Positions 1 to 6,182 of a stretch of 6,182 bases of DNA are shown in pieces. The position numbers were made by a program, and so were the translations under genes. Positions within the stretch are counted from its first letter, which is position 1, and each line of letters begins with the position of its first letter. The stretch covers positions 1 to 6,182 of the forward strand of contig JAUVKB010000134.1 of the NCBI GenBank assembly GCA_030596405.1, read 5' to 3'. Source of the stretch: Deltaproteobacteria bacterium (GTDB lineage Bacteria; Desulfobacterota; Desulfobacteria; Desulfobacterales; JAUVKB01). The notes beneath the pieces were generated by a model. It searched no databases. It worked only from the letters and a program-made list of their open reading frames with translations, and was not told where the DNA came from.

Positions 1-83
1 CTGGCAAAAGTAAGGTTGGGCTTTTTTTGGCAGTATCAAATAACCAAAATAATTTACTTGATAATCTGACAATTATAAAGAAT

Positions 84-488
84 ATGGATAAAAATATTAA
101 ATTTAAAATAACGCTGTTTTACTGTATTAACGCATTTAAAGAAGGTGAATCCTTGCCGTTAACGGGTGATGAAAATTTTGAGATTAATTTCATCAAAATG
201 GCGTGCTCGAGTATGGTAAAGGATGTTTTTTTACTGCGGGCCTTTGAGGCCGGAGCAGATGCAGTGGTTGTCCTTGTATGCCCTGAAGGGCAGTGCCGTT
301 ACGTTGAGGGAAACCTGAGGGCAAAAAAACGGGTCGGTTGGGTGAAAAAGCTGTTAGATGAAATAGGGATCGACGGCAACCGGTTGTCTATATTTAACAT
401 ATCATCCAAAGACAAGGATAAGGTGCCACGGATTGTCCAAAAGATTGTTTCGGATTTAGCCAATTTGGGGCCTAACCCGGCCAAATAA
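84..488 (+). CDS. mvhD: MvhD/FlpD-type hydrogenase iron-sulfur subunit, HdrA-linked electron carrier
   Basis: Small cytoplasmic [2Fe-2S] protein of the MvhD/FlpD family, which shuttles electrons between HdrA-type flavoproteins and a partner enzyme. The family signature is clear: an ACSS segment, then AFEAGADAVVVLVC, PEGQCRYVEGN and a basic stretch RAKKRVGWVKKLL. Numbered from ATG 84, the cysteines are 14, 41, 66 and 71. Canonical MvhD has a CxxC near the N terminus; here only the first cysteine remains (YCINA), leaving four conserved cysteines, still enough for one [2Fe-2S] cluster. I chose ATG 84 because it gives 134 residues and puts the first cysteine where the family has it; its ribosome site (AAAG at 77-80) is weak. 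A TTG at 27 would add 19 low-complexity residues. The frame is open back to base 3, so a fusion to an upstream protein cannot be excluded. metV follows after 47 nt, which points to a role in feeding the MTHFR. The family call is firm; the exact partner is inferred. Confidence 0.85.
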   Translation: MDKNIKFKITLFYCINAFKEGESLPLTGDENFEINFIKMACSSMVKDVFLLRAFEAGADAVVVLVCPEGQCRYVEGNLRAKKRVGWVKKLLDEIGIDGNRLSIFNISSKDKDKVPRIVQKIVSDLANLGPNPAK

Positions 489-523
489 ATCCGGATAAGT
501 CCAGATAAATTTTATTCATTTTA

Positions 524-529
524 TGAGGT
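524..529 (+). promoter_or_regulatory. Ribosome binding site of metV
   Basis: TGAGGT lies 6 nt upstream of ATG 536 and is the best Shine-Dalgarno match in the 47-nt gap after the mvhD-like gene. It supports ATG 536 as the metV start. Confidence 0.6.
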
Positions 530-535
530 TAATCT

Positions 536-1204
536 ATGATAGTAGGCGAACAAAAACCGATTGCGGAAATAAAGGAAATCGTAGCGCCGTACGATAAGCT
601 CCTTGTTTTAGGATGCGGCACGTGCGTCAAGACCTGTTTTGCCGGAGGGGATGATGAGGTGGCTGTCCTTTCGTCAGCTTTAAGGCTGGCCTTTAAAAAA
701 GACGGCAAGAAGATAGAAATAGAAGAATTGACTATAGAACGCCAGTGCGAAAACGAGTTTATCCAGGAAGCCGCCCCTGCCATTGCCCGCAACGATGCAG
801 TGTTGTCTCTGGCCTGTGGCGCCGGGGTACAGGATATCGCCAGGCTCTTTGTGAAAACCCCCGTTCTTCCCGGTGTAAATACAACGTTTATTGGAATTCA
901 GGAAAAGACAGGTGTTTTTACCGAAGAGTGTTCAGGGTGCGGCAACTGTGAGCTTGCCGTTTTCGGTGGTATTTGCCCGATTACCCGCTGTTCCAAGAAG
1001 CTGTTAAACGGTCCCTGCGGAGGTTCCCAGAACGGCAAATGCGAGGTAAATCCTGATATCGATTGTGCCTGGCAGCTAATTATTGAGCGTCTCGGCATGT
1101 TGGGGCAACTGGATAATCTGAAAAAATATATTCCTCCAAAAAATTGGAGCACCAGCAACTCGGGTGGACCGAGAAAATTAGTTAGAGAGGATCATATTAT
1201 ATGA
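536..1204 (+). CDS. metV: MetV, methylene-tetrahydrofolate reductase C-terminal-type zinc/iron-sulfur protein
   Basis: 222-residue cytoplasmic partner of MetF in the Wood-Ljungdahl methyl branch, belonging to the family annotated as MTHFR C-terminal domain. Three cysteines form GCGTCVKTC (27, 30, 34), followed by AGGDDE. Residues 88-97 (AVLSLACGAG) look like a Rossmann-like strand-turn. The C-terminal signature carries C132, C135 and C138 (ECSGCGNC), then GGICPITRC (147, 152), LLNGPCGGS (161) and GKCEV (169). In characterised acetogen enzymes MetV is required by a MetF that does not use NAD(P)H directly and is thought to relay electrons through metal clusters. The cysteine content here fits that, but cluster type cannot be read from sequence. 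The gene is full length, preceded by a good ribosome site, and its stop codon overlaps the metF start, so the two are probably translationally coupled and made in equal amounts. Confidence 0.93.
   Translation: MIVGEQKPIAEIKEIVAPYDKLLVLGCGTCVKTCFAGGDDEVAVLSSALRLAFKKDGKKIEIEELTIERQCENEFIQEAAPAIARNDAVLSLACGAGVQDIARLFVKTPVLPGVNTTFIGIQEKTGVFTEECSGCGNCELAVFGGICPITRCSKKLLNGPCGGSQNGKCEVNPDIDCAWQLIIERLGMLGQLDNLKKYIPPKNWSTSNSGGPRKLVREDHII
1184..1191 (+). promoter_or_regulatory. Ribosome binding site of metF within metV, with ATGA start/stop overlap
   Basis: AGAGAGGA sits 9 nt before ATG 1201, inside the last codons of metV. The metF start and the metV TGA share the ATGA at 1201-1204, the usual arrangement for translational coupling of subunits. 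Confidence 0.65.
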
Positions 1205-2124
1205 ATACGGAAACTCCAAGCAAATTACAGCAGGTTTTGTCAAACGGCCAATTTGCAGTCACAGCCGAATGCGGCCCTCCCCGTGGAGCCGATCCTGAGG
1301 TGGTTCGCAAAAAAGCAGGGTTGTTAAAAGGCTGCGTCGATGCTGTAAATGTTACCGACAATCAGACCGCAATTGTAAGGATGTCAAGTATTGCAGCATC
1401 TACCCACCTTTTACAGGCAGGCTTAGAACCTGTCATGCAAATGGTAGTCAGGGACAGGAACCGCATTGCGCTGCAATCCGACATTATGGGAGCATGGTCT
1501 TTAGGGATCAAAAACATTCTTTGTCTTTCAGGAGACCACCAGTCTTTCGGCAGCCAGCCCGATGCGTTAAACGTTTTTGATATAGATTCGATGAACCTGG
1601 TCAGGATGGTAAAAGACATGCGGGACGAAGGCAGGGACATGAGCGGATTTGAATTAAAAGGACCGCCTCGTATGTTTATCGGGGCCGCCGCAAATCCTTT
1701 TGCAGATCCATTCGAATACCGCGTCATCCGGCTTGCAAAAAAAATAGACGCTGGCGCGGATTTCATCCAGACCCAGTGTGTGTATAATATGGACAGGTTT
1801 AAGGAATGGATGCGGTTGGCCGCTGAAGAGGGTTTGACCGAAAAAGTTCATATATTGGCGGGAGTAACGCCGTTAAAATCGGTGCCGATGGCCAAATTTA
1901 TGGCAAACAAGGTGGCCGGAATGGATGTTCCGGACTCTTTAATCAAGCGTATGGCCGGTGTTCCCAAGGAAAAGGCTGTTGAAGAGGGCATGAAAATATG
2001 TCTTGAGACTATTGCCGAGCTTCAAGAAATAAAAGGGATTCACGGCGTCCATATCATGGCTATAGGATGGGAAGAAAAAGTCTCCGAAATTGTTCAGGGC
2101 GCAGGTCTTGCTTCGCGCCCATAA
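1201..2124 (+). CDS. metF: MetF, 5,10-methylenetetrahydrofolate reductase
   Basis: Flavin-dependent TIM-barrel enzyme that interconverts methylene- and methyl-tetrahydrofolate. At 307 residues it has the length of the short bacterial MTHFR (E. coli about 296) with no extra C-terminal domain. Visible landmarks: AECGPPRG with the acid at E23, matching the catalytic Glu28 of E. coli; NVTDNQ at 50-55 followed by VRMSS; CLSGDH with D112, matching Asp120 near the flavin; and DFIQTQCVYN with Q192, matching Gln183. The DNQTAIVRMSS form and the MetV partner place it with the Wood-Ljungdahl type of acetogens and sulfate reducers rather than the NADH-dependent enterobacterial type. With MvhD and a probable HdrA upstream, the reductant is likely delivered through an iron-sulfur/flavin complex. 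Direction in the cell (CO2 fixation or acetate/C1 oxidation) cannot be told from the sequence. Confidence 0.95.
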   Translation: MNTETPSKLQQVLSNGQFAVTAECGPPRGADPEVVRKKAGLLKGCVDAVNVTDNQTAIVRMSSIAASTHLLQAGLEPVMQMVVRDRNRIALQSDIMGAWSLGIKNILCLSGDHQSFGSQPDALNVFDIDSMNLVRMVKDMRDEGRDMSGFELKGPPRMFIGAAANPFADPFEYRVIRLAKKIDAGADFIQTQCVYNMDRFKEWMRLAAEEGLTEKVHILAGVTPLKSVPMAKFMANKVAGMDVPDSLIKRMAGVPKEKAVEEGMKICLETIAELQEIKGIHGVHIMAIGWEEKVSEIVQGAGLASRP

Positions 2125-2152
2125 AATGACAATTAAACGGTTTTTCATTTAG

Positions 2153-2166
2153 TTTTAACTTTTAAC
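2153..2166 (+). repeat. Perfect tandem 7-mer in the metF-downstream gap
   Basis: TTTTAAC occurs twice head to tail inside the 63-nt AT-rich gap between metF and the next gene. This is the widest gap in the operon. The repeat is short and may be chance in AT-rich DNA; no clear promoter pair or hairpin terminator is visible around it. Confidence 0.35.
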
Positions 2167-2187
2167 ATACTTATACACAGGTGTTGA

Positions 2188-3588
2188 ATGCCGAAGAAAT
2201 ACAATATTTCCGTAAAAACAACGCCGCCTCGATTCTTTCCGGTAGGAAAATACACAACGGTTGAATTTCGAGAGGACTGCGCTGGAAGTTGCAGAGAATG
2301 CGTAAAGAAAAAATGTATTTATGGAATCTTTAAGGAAAATTATCTCCACATGCTTTCCATGCACGATCCTGAATACATATATAACTGCCAAAGTTGTCTC
2401 CGCTGCGTGCAGGAATGCACCAAAGGTATCTTTTCGCGGGTTATTAATCCGGAATACAGAGAGCTTGGTGACGAATACTGGAATGCGGATATTATTCACC
2501 GAACAGGTGTCCAGGCCCATACCGGCCAGGTTCCTGTTTCAGGTTCCGGTTACCGTGGTCCCTTTGTTGGCGAAGGTTTTGATTCCATGTGGACGGATAT
2601 GTCTGAGATTGTACGCCCAACAAGGGACGGAATTCACGGGCGCGAGTATATTAATACATGTATCGAACTTTCACGCAGACCCAGGCGGTTAAAATTCAAC
2701 AAAGATATGTCCCTTGCAGTAGATGCGCCTCCGATTTTTGAGGTACCTGTGCCCGTGTTGTTCAGGCAGCCTGATTTCGGCGTTTTAAGCAATAATGTTC
2801 TAATGTCAATAGCCGATGCTGCTCATAAAATAAACACCATGATGTTTATCCGGCCGGAGGATTATTCGGAAGCGTTAGCTCCGTATTCAGATAATCTGAT
2901 ACCGATGTTGACAAAGGATAATTACCGGGAATTTACCGATCTTATACAAAAAAGTCGTATGATAGAGATCGCCTTTAAGCCAGGGATCGAAAACGAAATT
3001 GACAAATTGCGTTCCTTAAAAGAGGGGTTGTTTATATCCGTTGGTATGCCTTTAAATGCCGACGCAGCGTCACGGTCTTTAGAACTTGCAAAAGCAGACG
3101 TAGATACGCTTCATTTTTATGCGGACAATCACGGCAGGGAGACCGATTCTGAAAATCCTCGTTTCATAAAGGAGATGATAAGGGAAGTCCACCTGAAACT
3201 TGTCGATAATTCCATAAGGCTAAAGGTGAATCTGGTGTTTTCCGGGGGGATAGCCATGGCTGAACATGTTGCCAAGGCGATTATCTGCGGCGCTGACGGC
3301 GTTACAGTGGATAATTCCCTTTTGATCGCTCTTGAGTGCCGGATGTGTTATCGATGCAGACAGGGCTTGTCATGCCCGGTAAAACTTGAAGATGTAGAAC
3401 TCGAATACGGCAGCCAGCGGATTGTTAACCTGATGGGGGCATGGAGAAACCAGTTGCTGGAGGTAATGGGCGCAATGGGTCTTCGCGAGGCCAGAAGGCT
3501 GCGGGGAGAAGTAGGCCGGTCAATGTGGTTTGAAGATCTGGAAAAAGAAAATTTTGGTCCTATATTTGGTGAAAAAAAAGTGTCATAA
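2188..3588 (+). CDS. Ferredoxin-domain GltB2-like protein with degenerate FMN/glutamate synthase barrel
   Basis: 466 residues. The N terminus carries two four-cysteine groups: C31, C35, C38, C43 (C-x3-C-x2-C-x4-C) and C67, C70, C73, C77 (C-x2-C-x2-C-x3-C), as in a two-cluster [4Fe-4S] ferredoxin domain. Residues 121-154 hold a linker (GYRGPF, FDSMWTDMSE, RPTRDGIHGREY). The rest follows the FMN-binding glutamate synthase barrel and aligns by eye with the next gene down to a shared C-terminal group C384, C387, C390, C396 and a shared tail (QRIVNLMGAWRNQ). The catalytic motifs have decayed: TGEGG becomes IRPED (221-225), the SVKVS lysine becomes SVGMP (284-288), GGTGA becomes HGRET (315-319), and GTA becomes DNS (375-377); only SGGI (352-355) is kept. 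It is probably an electron-transfer or structural partner rather than a working synthase. AGGTG at 2179-2183 is its ribosome site. The exact function is unknown. Confidence 0.82.
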   Translation: MPKKYNISVKTTPPRFFPVGKYTTVEFREDCAGSCRECVKKKCIYGIFKENYLHMLSMHDPEYIYNCQSCLRCVQECTKGIFSRVINPEYRELGDEYWNADIIHRTGVQAHTGQVPVSGSGYRGPFVGEGFDSMWTDMSEIVRPTRDGIHGREYINTCIELSRRPRRLKFNKDMSLAVDAPPIFEVPVPVLFRQPDFGVLSNNVLMSIADAAHKINTMMFIRPEDYSEALAPYSDNLIPMLTKDNYREFTDLIQKSRMIEIAFKPGIENEIDKLRSLKEGLFISVGMPLNADAASRSLELAKADVDTLHFYADNHGRETDSENPRFIKEMIREVHLKLVDNSIRLKVNLVFSGGIAMAEHVAKAIICGADGVTVDNSLLIALECRMCYRCRQGLSCPVKLEDVELEYGSQRIVNLMGAWRNQLLEVMGAMGLREARRLRGEVGRSMWFEDLEKENFGPIFGEKKVS

Positions 3589-3600
3589 TCAGGATAATTC

Positions 3601-5151
3601 ATGAGTGATAAAAAGAAAAATTTTAAGCTGCCAAAGGGTGTCGAAACACCTTCACGATTTCGCAACACAATAGGAAAATATACTATAAAAAGAAGTTCAG
3701 CCTGTATATCCTGCGGCTTATGCGCCGAGCTTTGTCCTTACGGTGTACACCAAAGGTATGATAATTATTCAAACCCGATACGTCCTAAGGATCATAAGTG
3801 TATCGGATTTAAATGTAAAGAAAACGATTTCTTTTGTGTCGACAGATGCCCTCAGCAGGCATTGACGCTGAGGCTTAATCCGATTCTGGACACAATGGGT
3901 GATTATCGCTGGCCCGCGGAAATGCTTCTTGCTCACTTTGAAATGGCTGAAACAGGCGATTTGCCCAAAGTAGATCTGGAATACGATTTGGGTAATTCAG
4001 GTGGAGGTTTTGATAAGATCAGATTCAAGACGGCCGACCCGAAAAATTATATAGATATCAGTGATGAAGATATCGACACAAGCGTTAATCTCAATAAAAC
4101 CGGGGACGGCAGGCCGGAAATAGTCATATCGATTCCCTGTTACGGCGGCGGCATGTCTTACGGTTCAACAGCGCTGTCTGTTATGACAGGCAGGGCCAGA
4201 GCAGCCGAACGCTTAAATACTTTGACATGCACCGGAGAAGGCGGCTATCCGTCTGAACTTGTGCCGTATAAAGACCATGTCATTACCCAGGTTGCCACAG
4301 GTTTGTTTGCCGTAAGAGAGGAAACAATACAGTACGCGCCCGTTGTGGAATTTAAATATGCTCAGGGCGCAAAACCGGGACTCGGCGGTCATTTGCTCGG
4401 CGAGAAGGTGACTCCTGAAGTTGCGGCCATGCGTGAAACAGTAGTCGGAAGTTCTCTGTTCTCCCCGTTTCCGTTTCACAGCGTATATTCGGTGGAGGAC
4501 CACAAGAAACACGTTGACTGGATGAAAAGAATCAGCCCGCGGATACTGGTTTCCGTTAAAGTGTCAACACCTACGGACGTGGACATGGTTGCAGTAGGCG
4601 CTTATTATGCCGGCGCCCATATTATCCACATCGATGGAAGTTACGGCGGAACCGGGGCAGCGCCTGACATAGCAAAGAAAAATATCGCCATGCCGATTGA
4701 GTATGCCATACCCAAGGTACACAAATTTTTATTAGAGGAGGGCGCCAGGGATAAAATCTGTCTGATTGCCAGCGGTGGAATTCGTAATGCAATGGATGTG
4801 GCAAAGGCCATCGCGCTCGGCGCCGACGGTGTTGTAATAGGAACAGCGGAAATAGTTGCTCTTGAGTGCATACGGTGCACTAACTGTGAGAGCGGCCGGG
4901 GTTGCGCACGCGGCATTGCAACAACAGATCCCGAGCTTTCAAAGATGACAACCGAGGAATGGAATGAACAGCGGATAGTCAATATGTATTTGGCGTGGCG
5001 CAAACAGTGGTGCGGGATATTAAGGTCATTTGGAATGAAAAGCATAAAAGAACTGGTGGGACGCACGGATCTTCTTGTACATCTTGATTATCTCGATGAA
5101 GATGAAAGAGTAAAATATCAGCCGGCCCCGCAAAAAAAGATGATCATTTAA
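3601..5151 (+). CDS. gltB2: Ferredoxin-fused GltB2-type glutamate synthase, FMN-binding synthase domain
   Basis: 516 residues. The N-terminal ferredoxin domain has C35, C38, C41, C45 (CISCGLCAELCP) and a second set C67, C72, C79, C83. The barrel carries the FMN and substrate motifs of glutamate synthase: GGGMSYGS (182-189), TGEGG (211-215), QGAKPGLGG (255-263), SVKVS with K320, IDGSYGGTGA (344-353), ASGGIR (390-395) and GADGVVIGTA (407-416). C423, C426, C429 and C435 (C-x2-C-x2-C-x5-C) replace the 3Fe-4S site of large bacterial GltB. The reaction is reductive transfer of ammonia to 2-oxoglutarate, giving glutamate, with ammonia from a separate glutaminase; here that is the next gene. This split form resembles the archaeal-type synthase. 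AGGA at 3591-3594, 6 nt before the ATG, supports the start, and the gap to the previous gene is only 12 nt. The native electron donor is probably ferredoxin or an HdrA-type flavoprotein (inference). Confidence 0.9.
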   Translation: MSDKKKNFKLPKGVETPSRFRNTIGKYTIKRSSACISCGLCAELCPYGVHQRYDNYSNPIRPKDHKCIGFKCKENDFFCVDRCPQQALTLRLNPILDTMGDYRWPAEMLLAHFEMAETGDLPKVDLEYDLGNSGGGFDKIRFKTADPKNYIDISDEDIDTSVNLNKTGDGRPEIVISIPCYGGGMSYGSTALSVMTGRARAAERLNTLTCTGEGGYPSELVPYKDHVITQVATGLFAVREETIQYAPVVEFKYAQGAKPGLGGHLLGEKVTPEVAAMRETVVGSSLFSPFPFHSVYSVEDHKKHVDWMKRISPRILVSVKVSTPTDVDMVAVGAYYAGAHIIHIDGSYGGTGAAPDIAKKNIAMPIEYAIPKVHKFLLEEGARDKICLIASGGIRNAMDVAKAIALGADGVVIGTAEIVALECIRCTNCESGRGCARGIATTDPELSKMTTEEWNEQRIVNMYLAWRKQWCGILRSFGMKSIKELVGRTDLLVHLDYLDEDERVKYQPAPQKKMII

Positions 5152-5154
5152 ATA

Positions 5155-5160
5155 AAAGGA
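5155..5160 (+). promoter_or_regulatory. Ribosome binding site of the GltB1-type gene, unusually long spacing
   Basis: AAAGGA is the only purine-rich Shine-Dalgarno-like stretch between the two genes. It lies 13 nt before ATG 5174, longer than the usual 5-9, which may lower translation of this subunit. Confidence 0.4.
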
Positions 5161-5173
5161 TATTAAAACGGTA

Positions 5174-6182
5174 ATGAATCACGATGTCGAATCTGTTATA
5201 GATAAAATTATAGCCTCCAGAGGGCGGTTGCCGCATACAGACACGCCGATTATGAAGTGTGATGAAGAGGGTGGTTGCGGTGTAACCGGTTTTATCGCAT
5301 CAATCCCGATTAGAGGACGGCATATTTTTGAGCCGTCCGTCCAGATGCATAACCGCGGCAACGGCAAAGGCGGCGGGATTGCGGCGGTAGGTTTGTCTGC
5401 TCAGGATTTGGGCGTATCACAAGAGGTTTTAGATACCCATTACCTTCTTCAAATAGCCCTTCTTGATCCAAAATCACGTCCGGATATCGAAGCATCCAAT
5501 ATCGAGCCTTTTTTTGAAGTTCACAAGACGGAAAAAATTTCTACCATAGATGATCACAGGGATATAGGATTAGATATCAAACCTCCCGATGTTCAGCGTT
5601 ATTTTGTCAGGGTAAAAAAAAATATTCTGGACAGATTTATAGATGAAAACAACCTTTCCGATTTAGACCCAAGCAAGGCCGAAGATGAATTTATTTATCA
5701 AAACTCGGTGCGTTTAAACCAACAATATTACGCTTCACTGGGAGACAAAAGAGGCTTTGTCTTATCCCACGGCCGCAATATTATGATTTTGAAAATAGTC
5801 GGTTATGCTGAACAGGTAACACAGTATTATTGCCTTGATGACTTTAAAGCTCACGGGTGGATTGCGCACCAGCGATATCCCACAAGGGGTAGATTGTGGC
5901 ATCCGGGCGGCGCTCATCCATTTAGCGGCATGGATGAAGCTTTGGTTCACAATGGGGATTTTGCCAACTACCATTCGGTGAGCGAGTATTTGAACCAGCA
6001 TAATATTTATCCCCAATTTTTAACCGATACCGAGGTTTCCGTTCTTTTGCTGGATTTGTTTAACCGGACATTTGAATATCCGATGGAGTATATTATCGAG
6101 GCCCTGGCTCCTACAACGGAGCACGATTTTGATCAGTTGTCGCTTGAAAAACAAAAAATCTACAGATATATCCAGTCACAAC
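5174..6182 (+). CDS. gltB1: GltB1-type class II glutamine amidotransferase (partial, runs off right edge)
   Basis: 336 complete codons are open to the window end with no stop, so the C terminus is missing. The class II (Ntn) glutaminase signature is complete: nucleophile candidate C35 in GGCGVTGF, then NRGNGKGGGIAAVGL; the arginine of AHQRYPT (R234); HNGD with N260 and G261; and TDTE with D285. These match the Cys1, Arg, Asn-Gly and Asp residues of GltB and PurF. The roughly 200-residue spacing from Cys to Arg is like glutamate synthase rather than PurF. It hydrolyses glutamine to supply ammonia to the GltB2-type synthase upstream. Because the nucleophile must be N-terminal, about 34 residues should be removed as a propeptide, comparable to known GltB propeptides; C29 is a second nearby cysteine but lacks the CGV context. 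ATG 5174 is the only in-frame ATG close to the ribosome site. Confidence 0.88.
   Translation, partial: MNHDVESVIDKIIASRGRLPHTDTPIMKCDEEGGCGVTGFIASIPIRGRHIFEPSVQMHNRGNGKGGGIAAVGLSAQDLGVSQEVLDTHYLLQIALLDPKSRPDIEASNIEPFFEVHKTEKISTIDDHRDIGLDIKPPDVQRYFVRVKKNILDRFIDENNLSDLDPSKAEDEFIYQNSVRLNQQYYASLGDKRGFVLSHGRNIMILKIVGYAEQVTQYYCLDDFKAHGWIAHQRYPTRGRLWHPGGAHPFSGMDEALVHNGDFANYHSVSEYLNQHNIYPQFLTDTEVSVLLLDLFNRTFEYPMEYIIEALAPTTEHDFDQLSLEKQKIYRYIQSQ

Noticed and set aside
27..83. TTG start giving a 19-residue longer MvhD-like protein
   Set aside because: The added residues are AT-driven and asparagine-rich with no family match, and the ATG at 84 gives the normal family length. A read-through from upstream cannot be fully excluded.
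493..512. Near-repeat CCGGATAA / CCAGATAA between the MvhD-like gene and metV
   Set aside because: Too short and imperfect to support an operator, and AT-rich intergenic DNA makes such matches common.
1362..1766. 134-residue antisense open frame inside metF
   Set aside because: It is the complement of a strongly conserved MTHFR coding stretch, has no recognisable domain and no own ribosome site that I can see.
2321..2692. 123-residue + strand frame overlapping the ferredoxin/GltB2-like gene
   Set aside because: It is out of frame with the cysteine-patterned protein that covers the region and shows no motif of its own.
3572..3579. Run of eight A at the end of the degenerate GltB2-like gene as a programmed slippage site joining it to the next gene
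   Set aside because: The next gene has its own ribosome site and ATG 12 nt after the stop, plus a complete ferredoxin domain, so a frameshift fusion is unnecessary.
4641..5066. 141-residue antisense open frame inside the GltB2-type gene
   Set aside because: It covers the conserved glycine-rich and cysteine motifs of the sense protein; its composition reflects the opposite strand.
2188..5151. The two GltB2-like genes as one gene broken by a frameshift or as a recent duplication
   Set aside because: Each has its own start, ferredoxin domain, barrel and C-terminal tail, and the sequences are widely diverged, so this is an old paralog pair.

Overview
The window holds six consecutive genes, all on the + strand and tightly packed. 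They read as the 3' portion of one redox operon that continues past both edges. The content is a methylene-tetrahydrofolate reductase module (MvhD-like, MetV, MetF) followed by a split, iron-sulfur-rich glutamate synthase module (a degenerate GltB2-like paralog, a GltB2-type synthase domain and a GltB1-type glutaminase domain). No RNA gene, mobile element, CRISPR array or convincing terminator is visible.

MetV with a short MetF and an HdrA-linked MvhD-type protein is typical of strict anaerobes that run the methyl branch of the Wood-Ljungdahl pathway, such as acetogens and sulfate-reducing or syntrophic Desulfobacterota. The moderate base composition, Shine-Dalgarno-type initiation sites and bacterial-looking protein sequences suggest a bacterium. 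Desulfobacterota is my best guess, from gene content only and not from any search.

Layout: 1-83 is an AT-rich edge with no supportable gene. 84-488 encodes an MvhD/FlpD-type [2Fe-2S] electron-transfer protein. 536-1204 encodes MetV, a cysteine-rich partner of MTHFR. 1201-2124 encodes MetF, overlapping metV by 4 nt. After a 63-nt AT-rich gap, 2188-3588 encodes a ferredoxin/GltB2-like protein whose FMN and substrate motifs have decayed. 12 nt later, 3601-5151 encodes an intact ferredoxin/GltB2-type synthase. 22 nt later, 5174 to the window end encodes a class II glutamine amidotransferase of GltB1 type, cut by the right edge.

Working model: MvhD passes electrons between an HdrA-type flavoprotein (presumably upstream, not seen) and the MetV-MetF reductase. 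The second half would make glutamate from glutamine and 2-oxoglutarate, with low-potential electrons entering through ferredoxin domains. The co-location suggests that one-carbon reduction and glutamate synthesis, or a redox reaction derived from it, share expression and perhaps an electron pool. That link is inference. The most unusual item is the catalytically degenerate GltB2 paralog, which keeps all its iron-sulfur cysteines.
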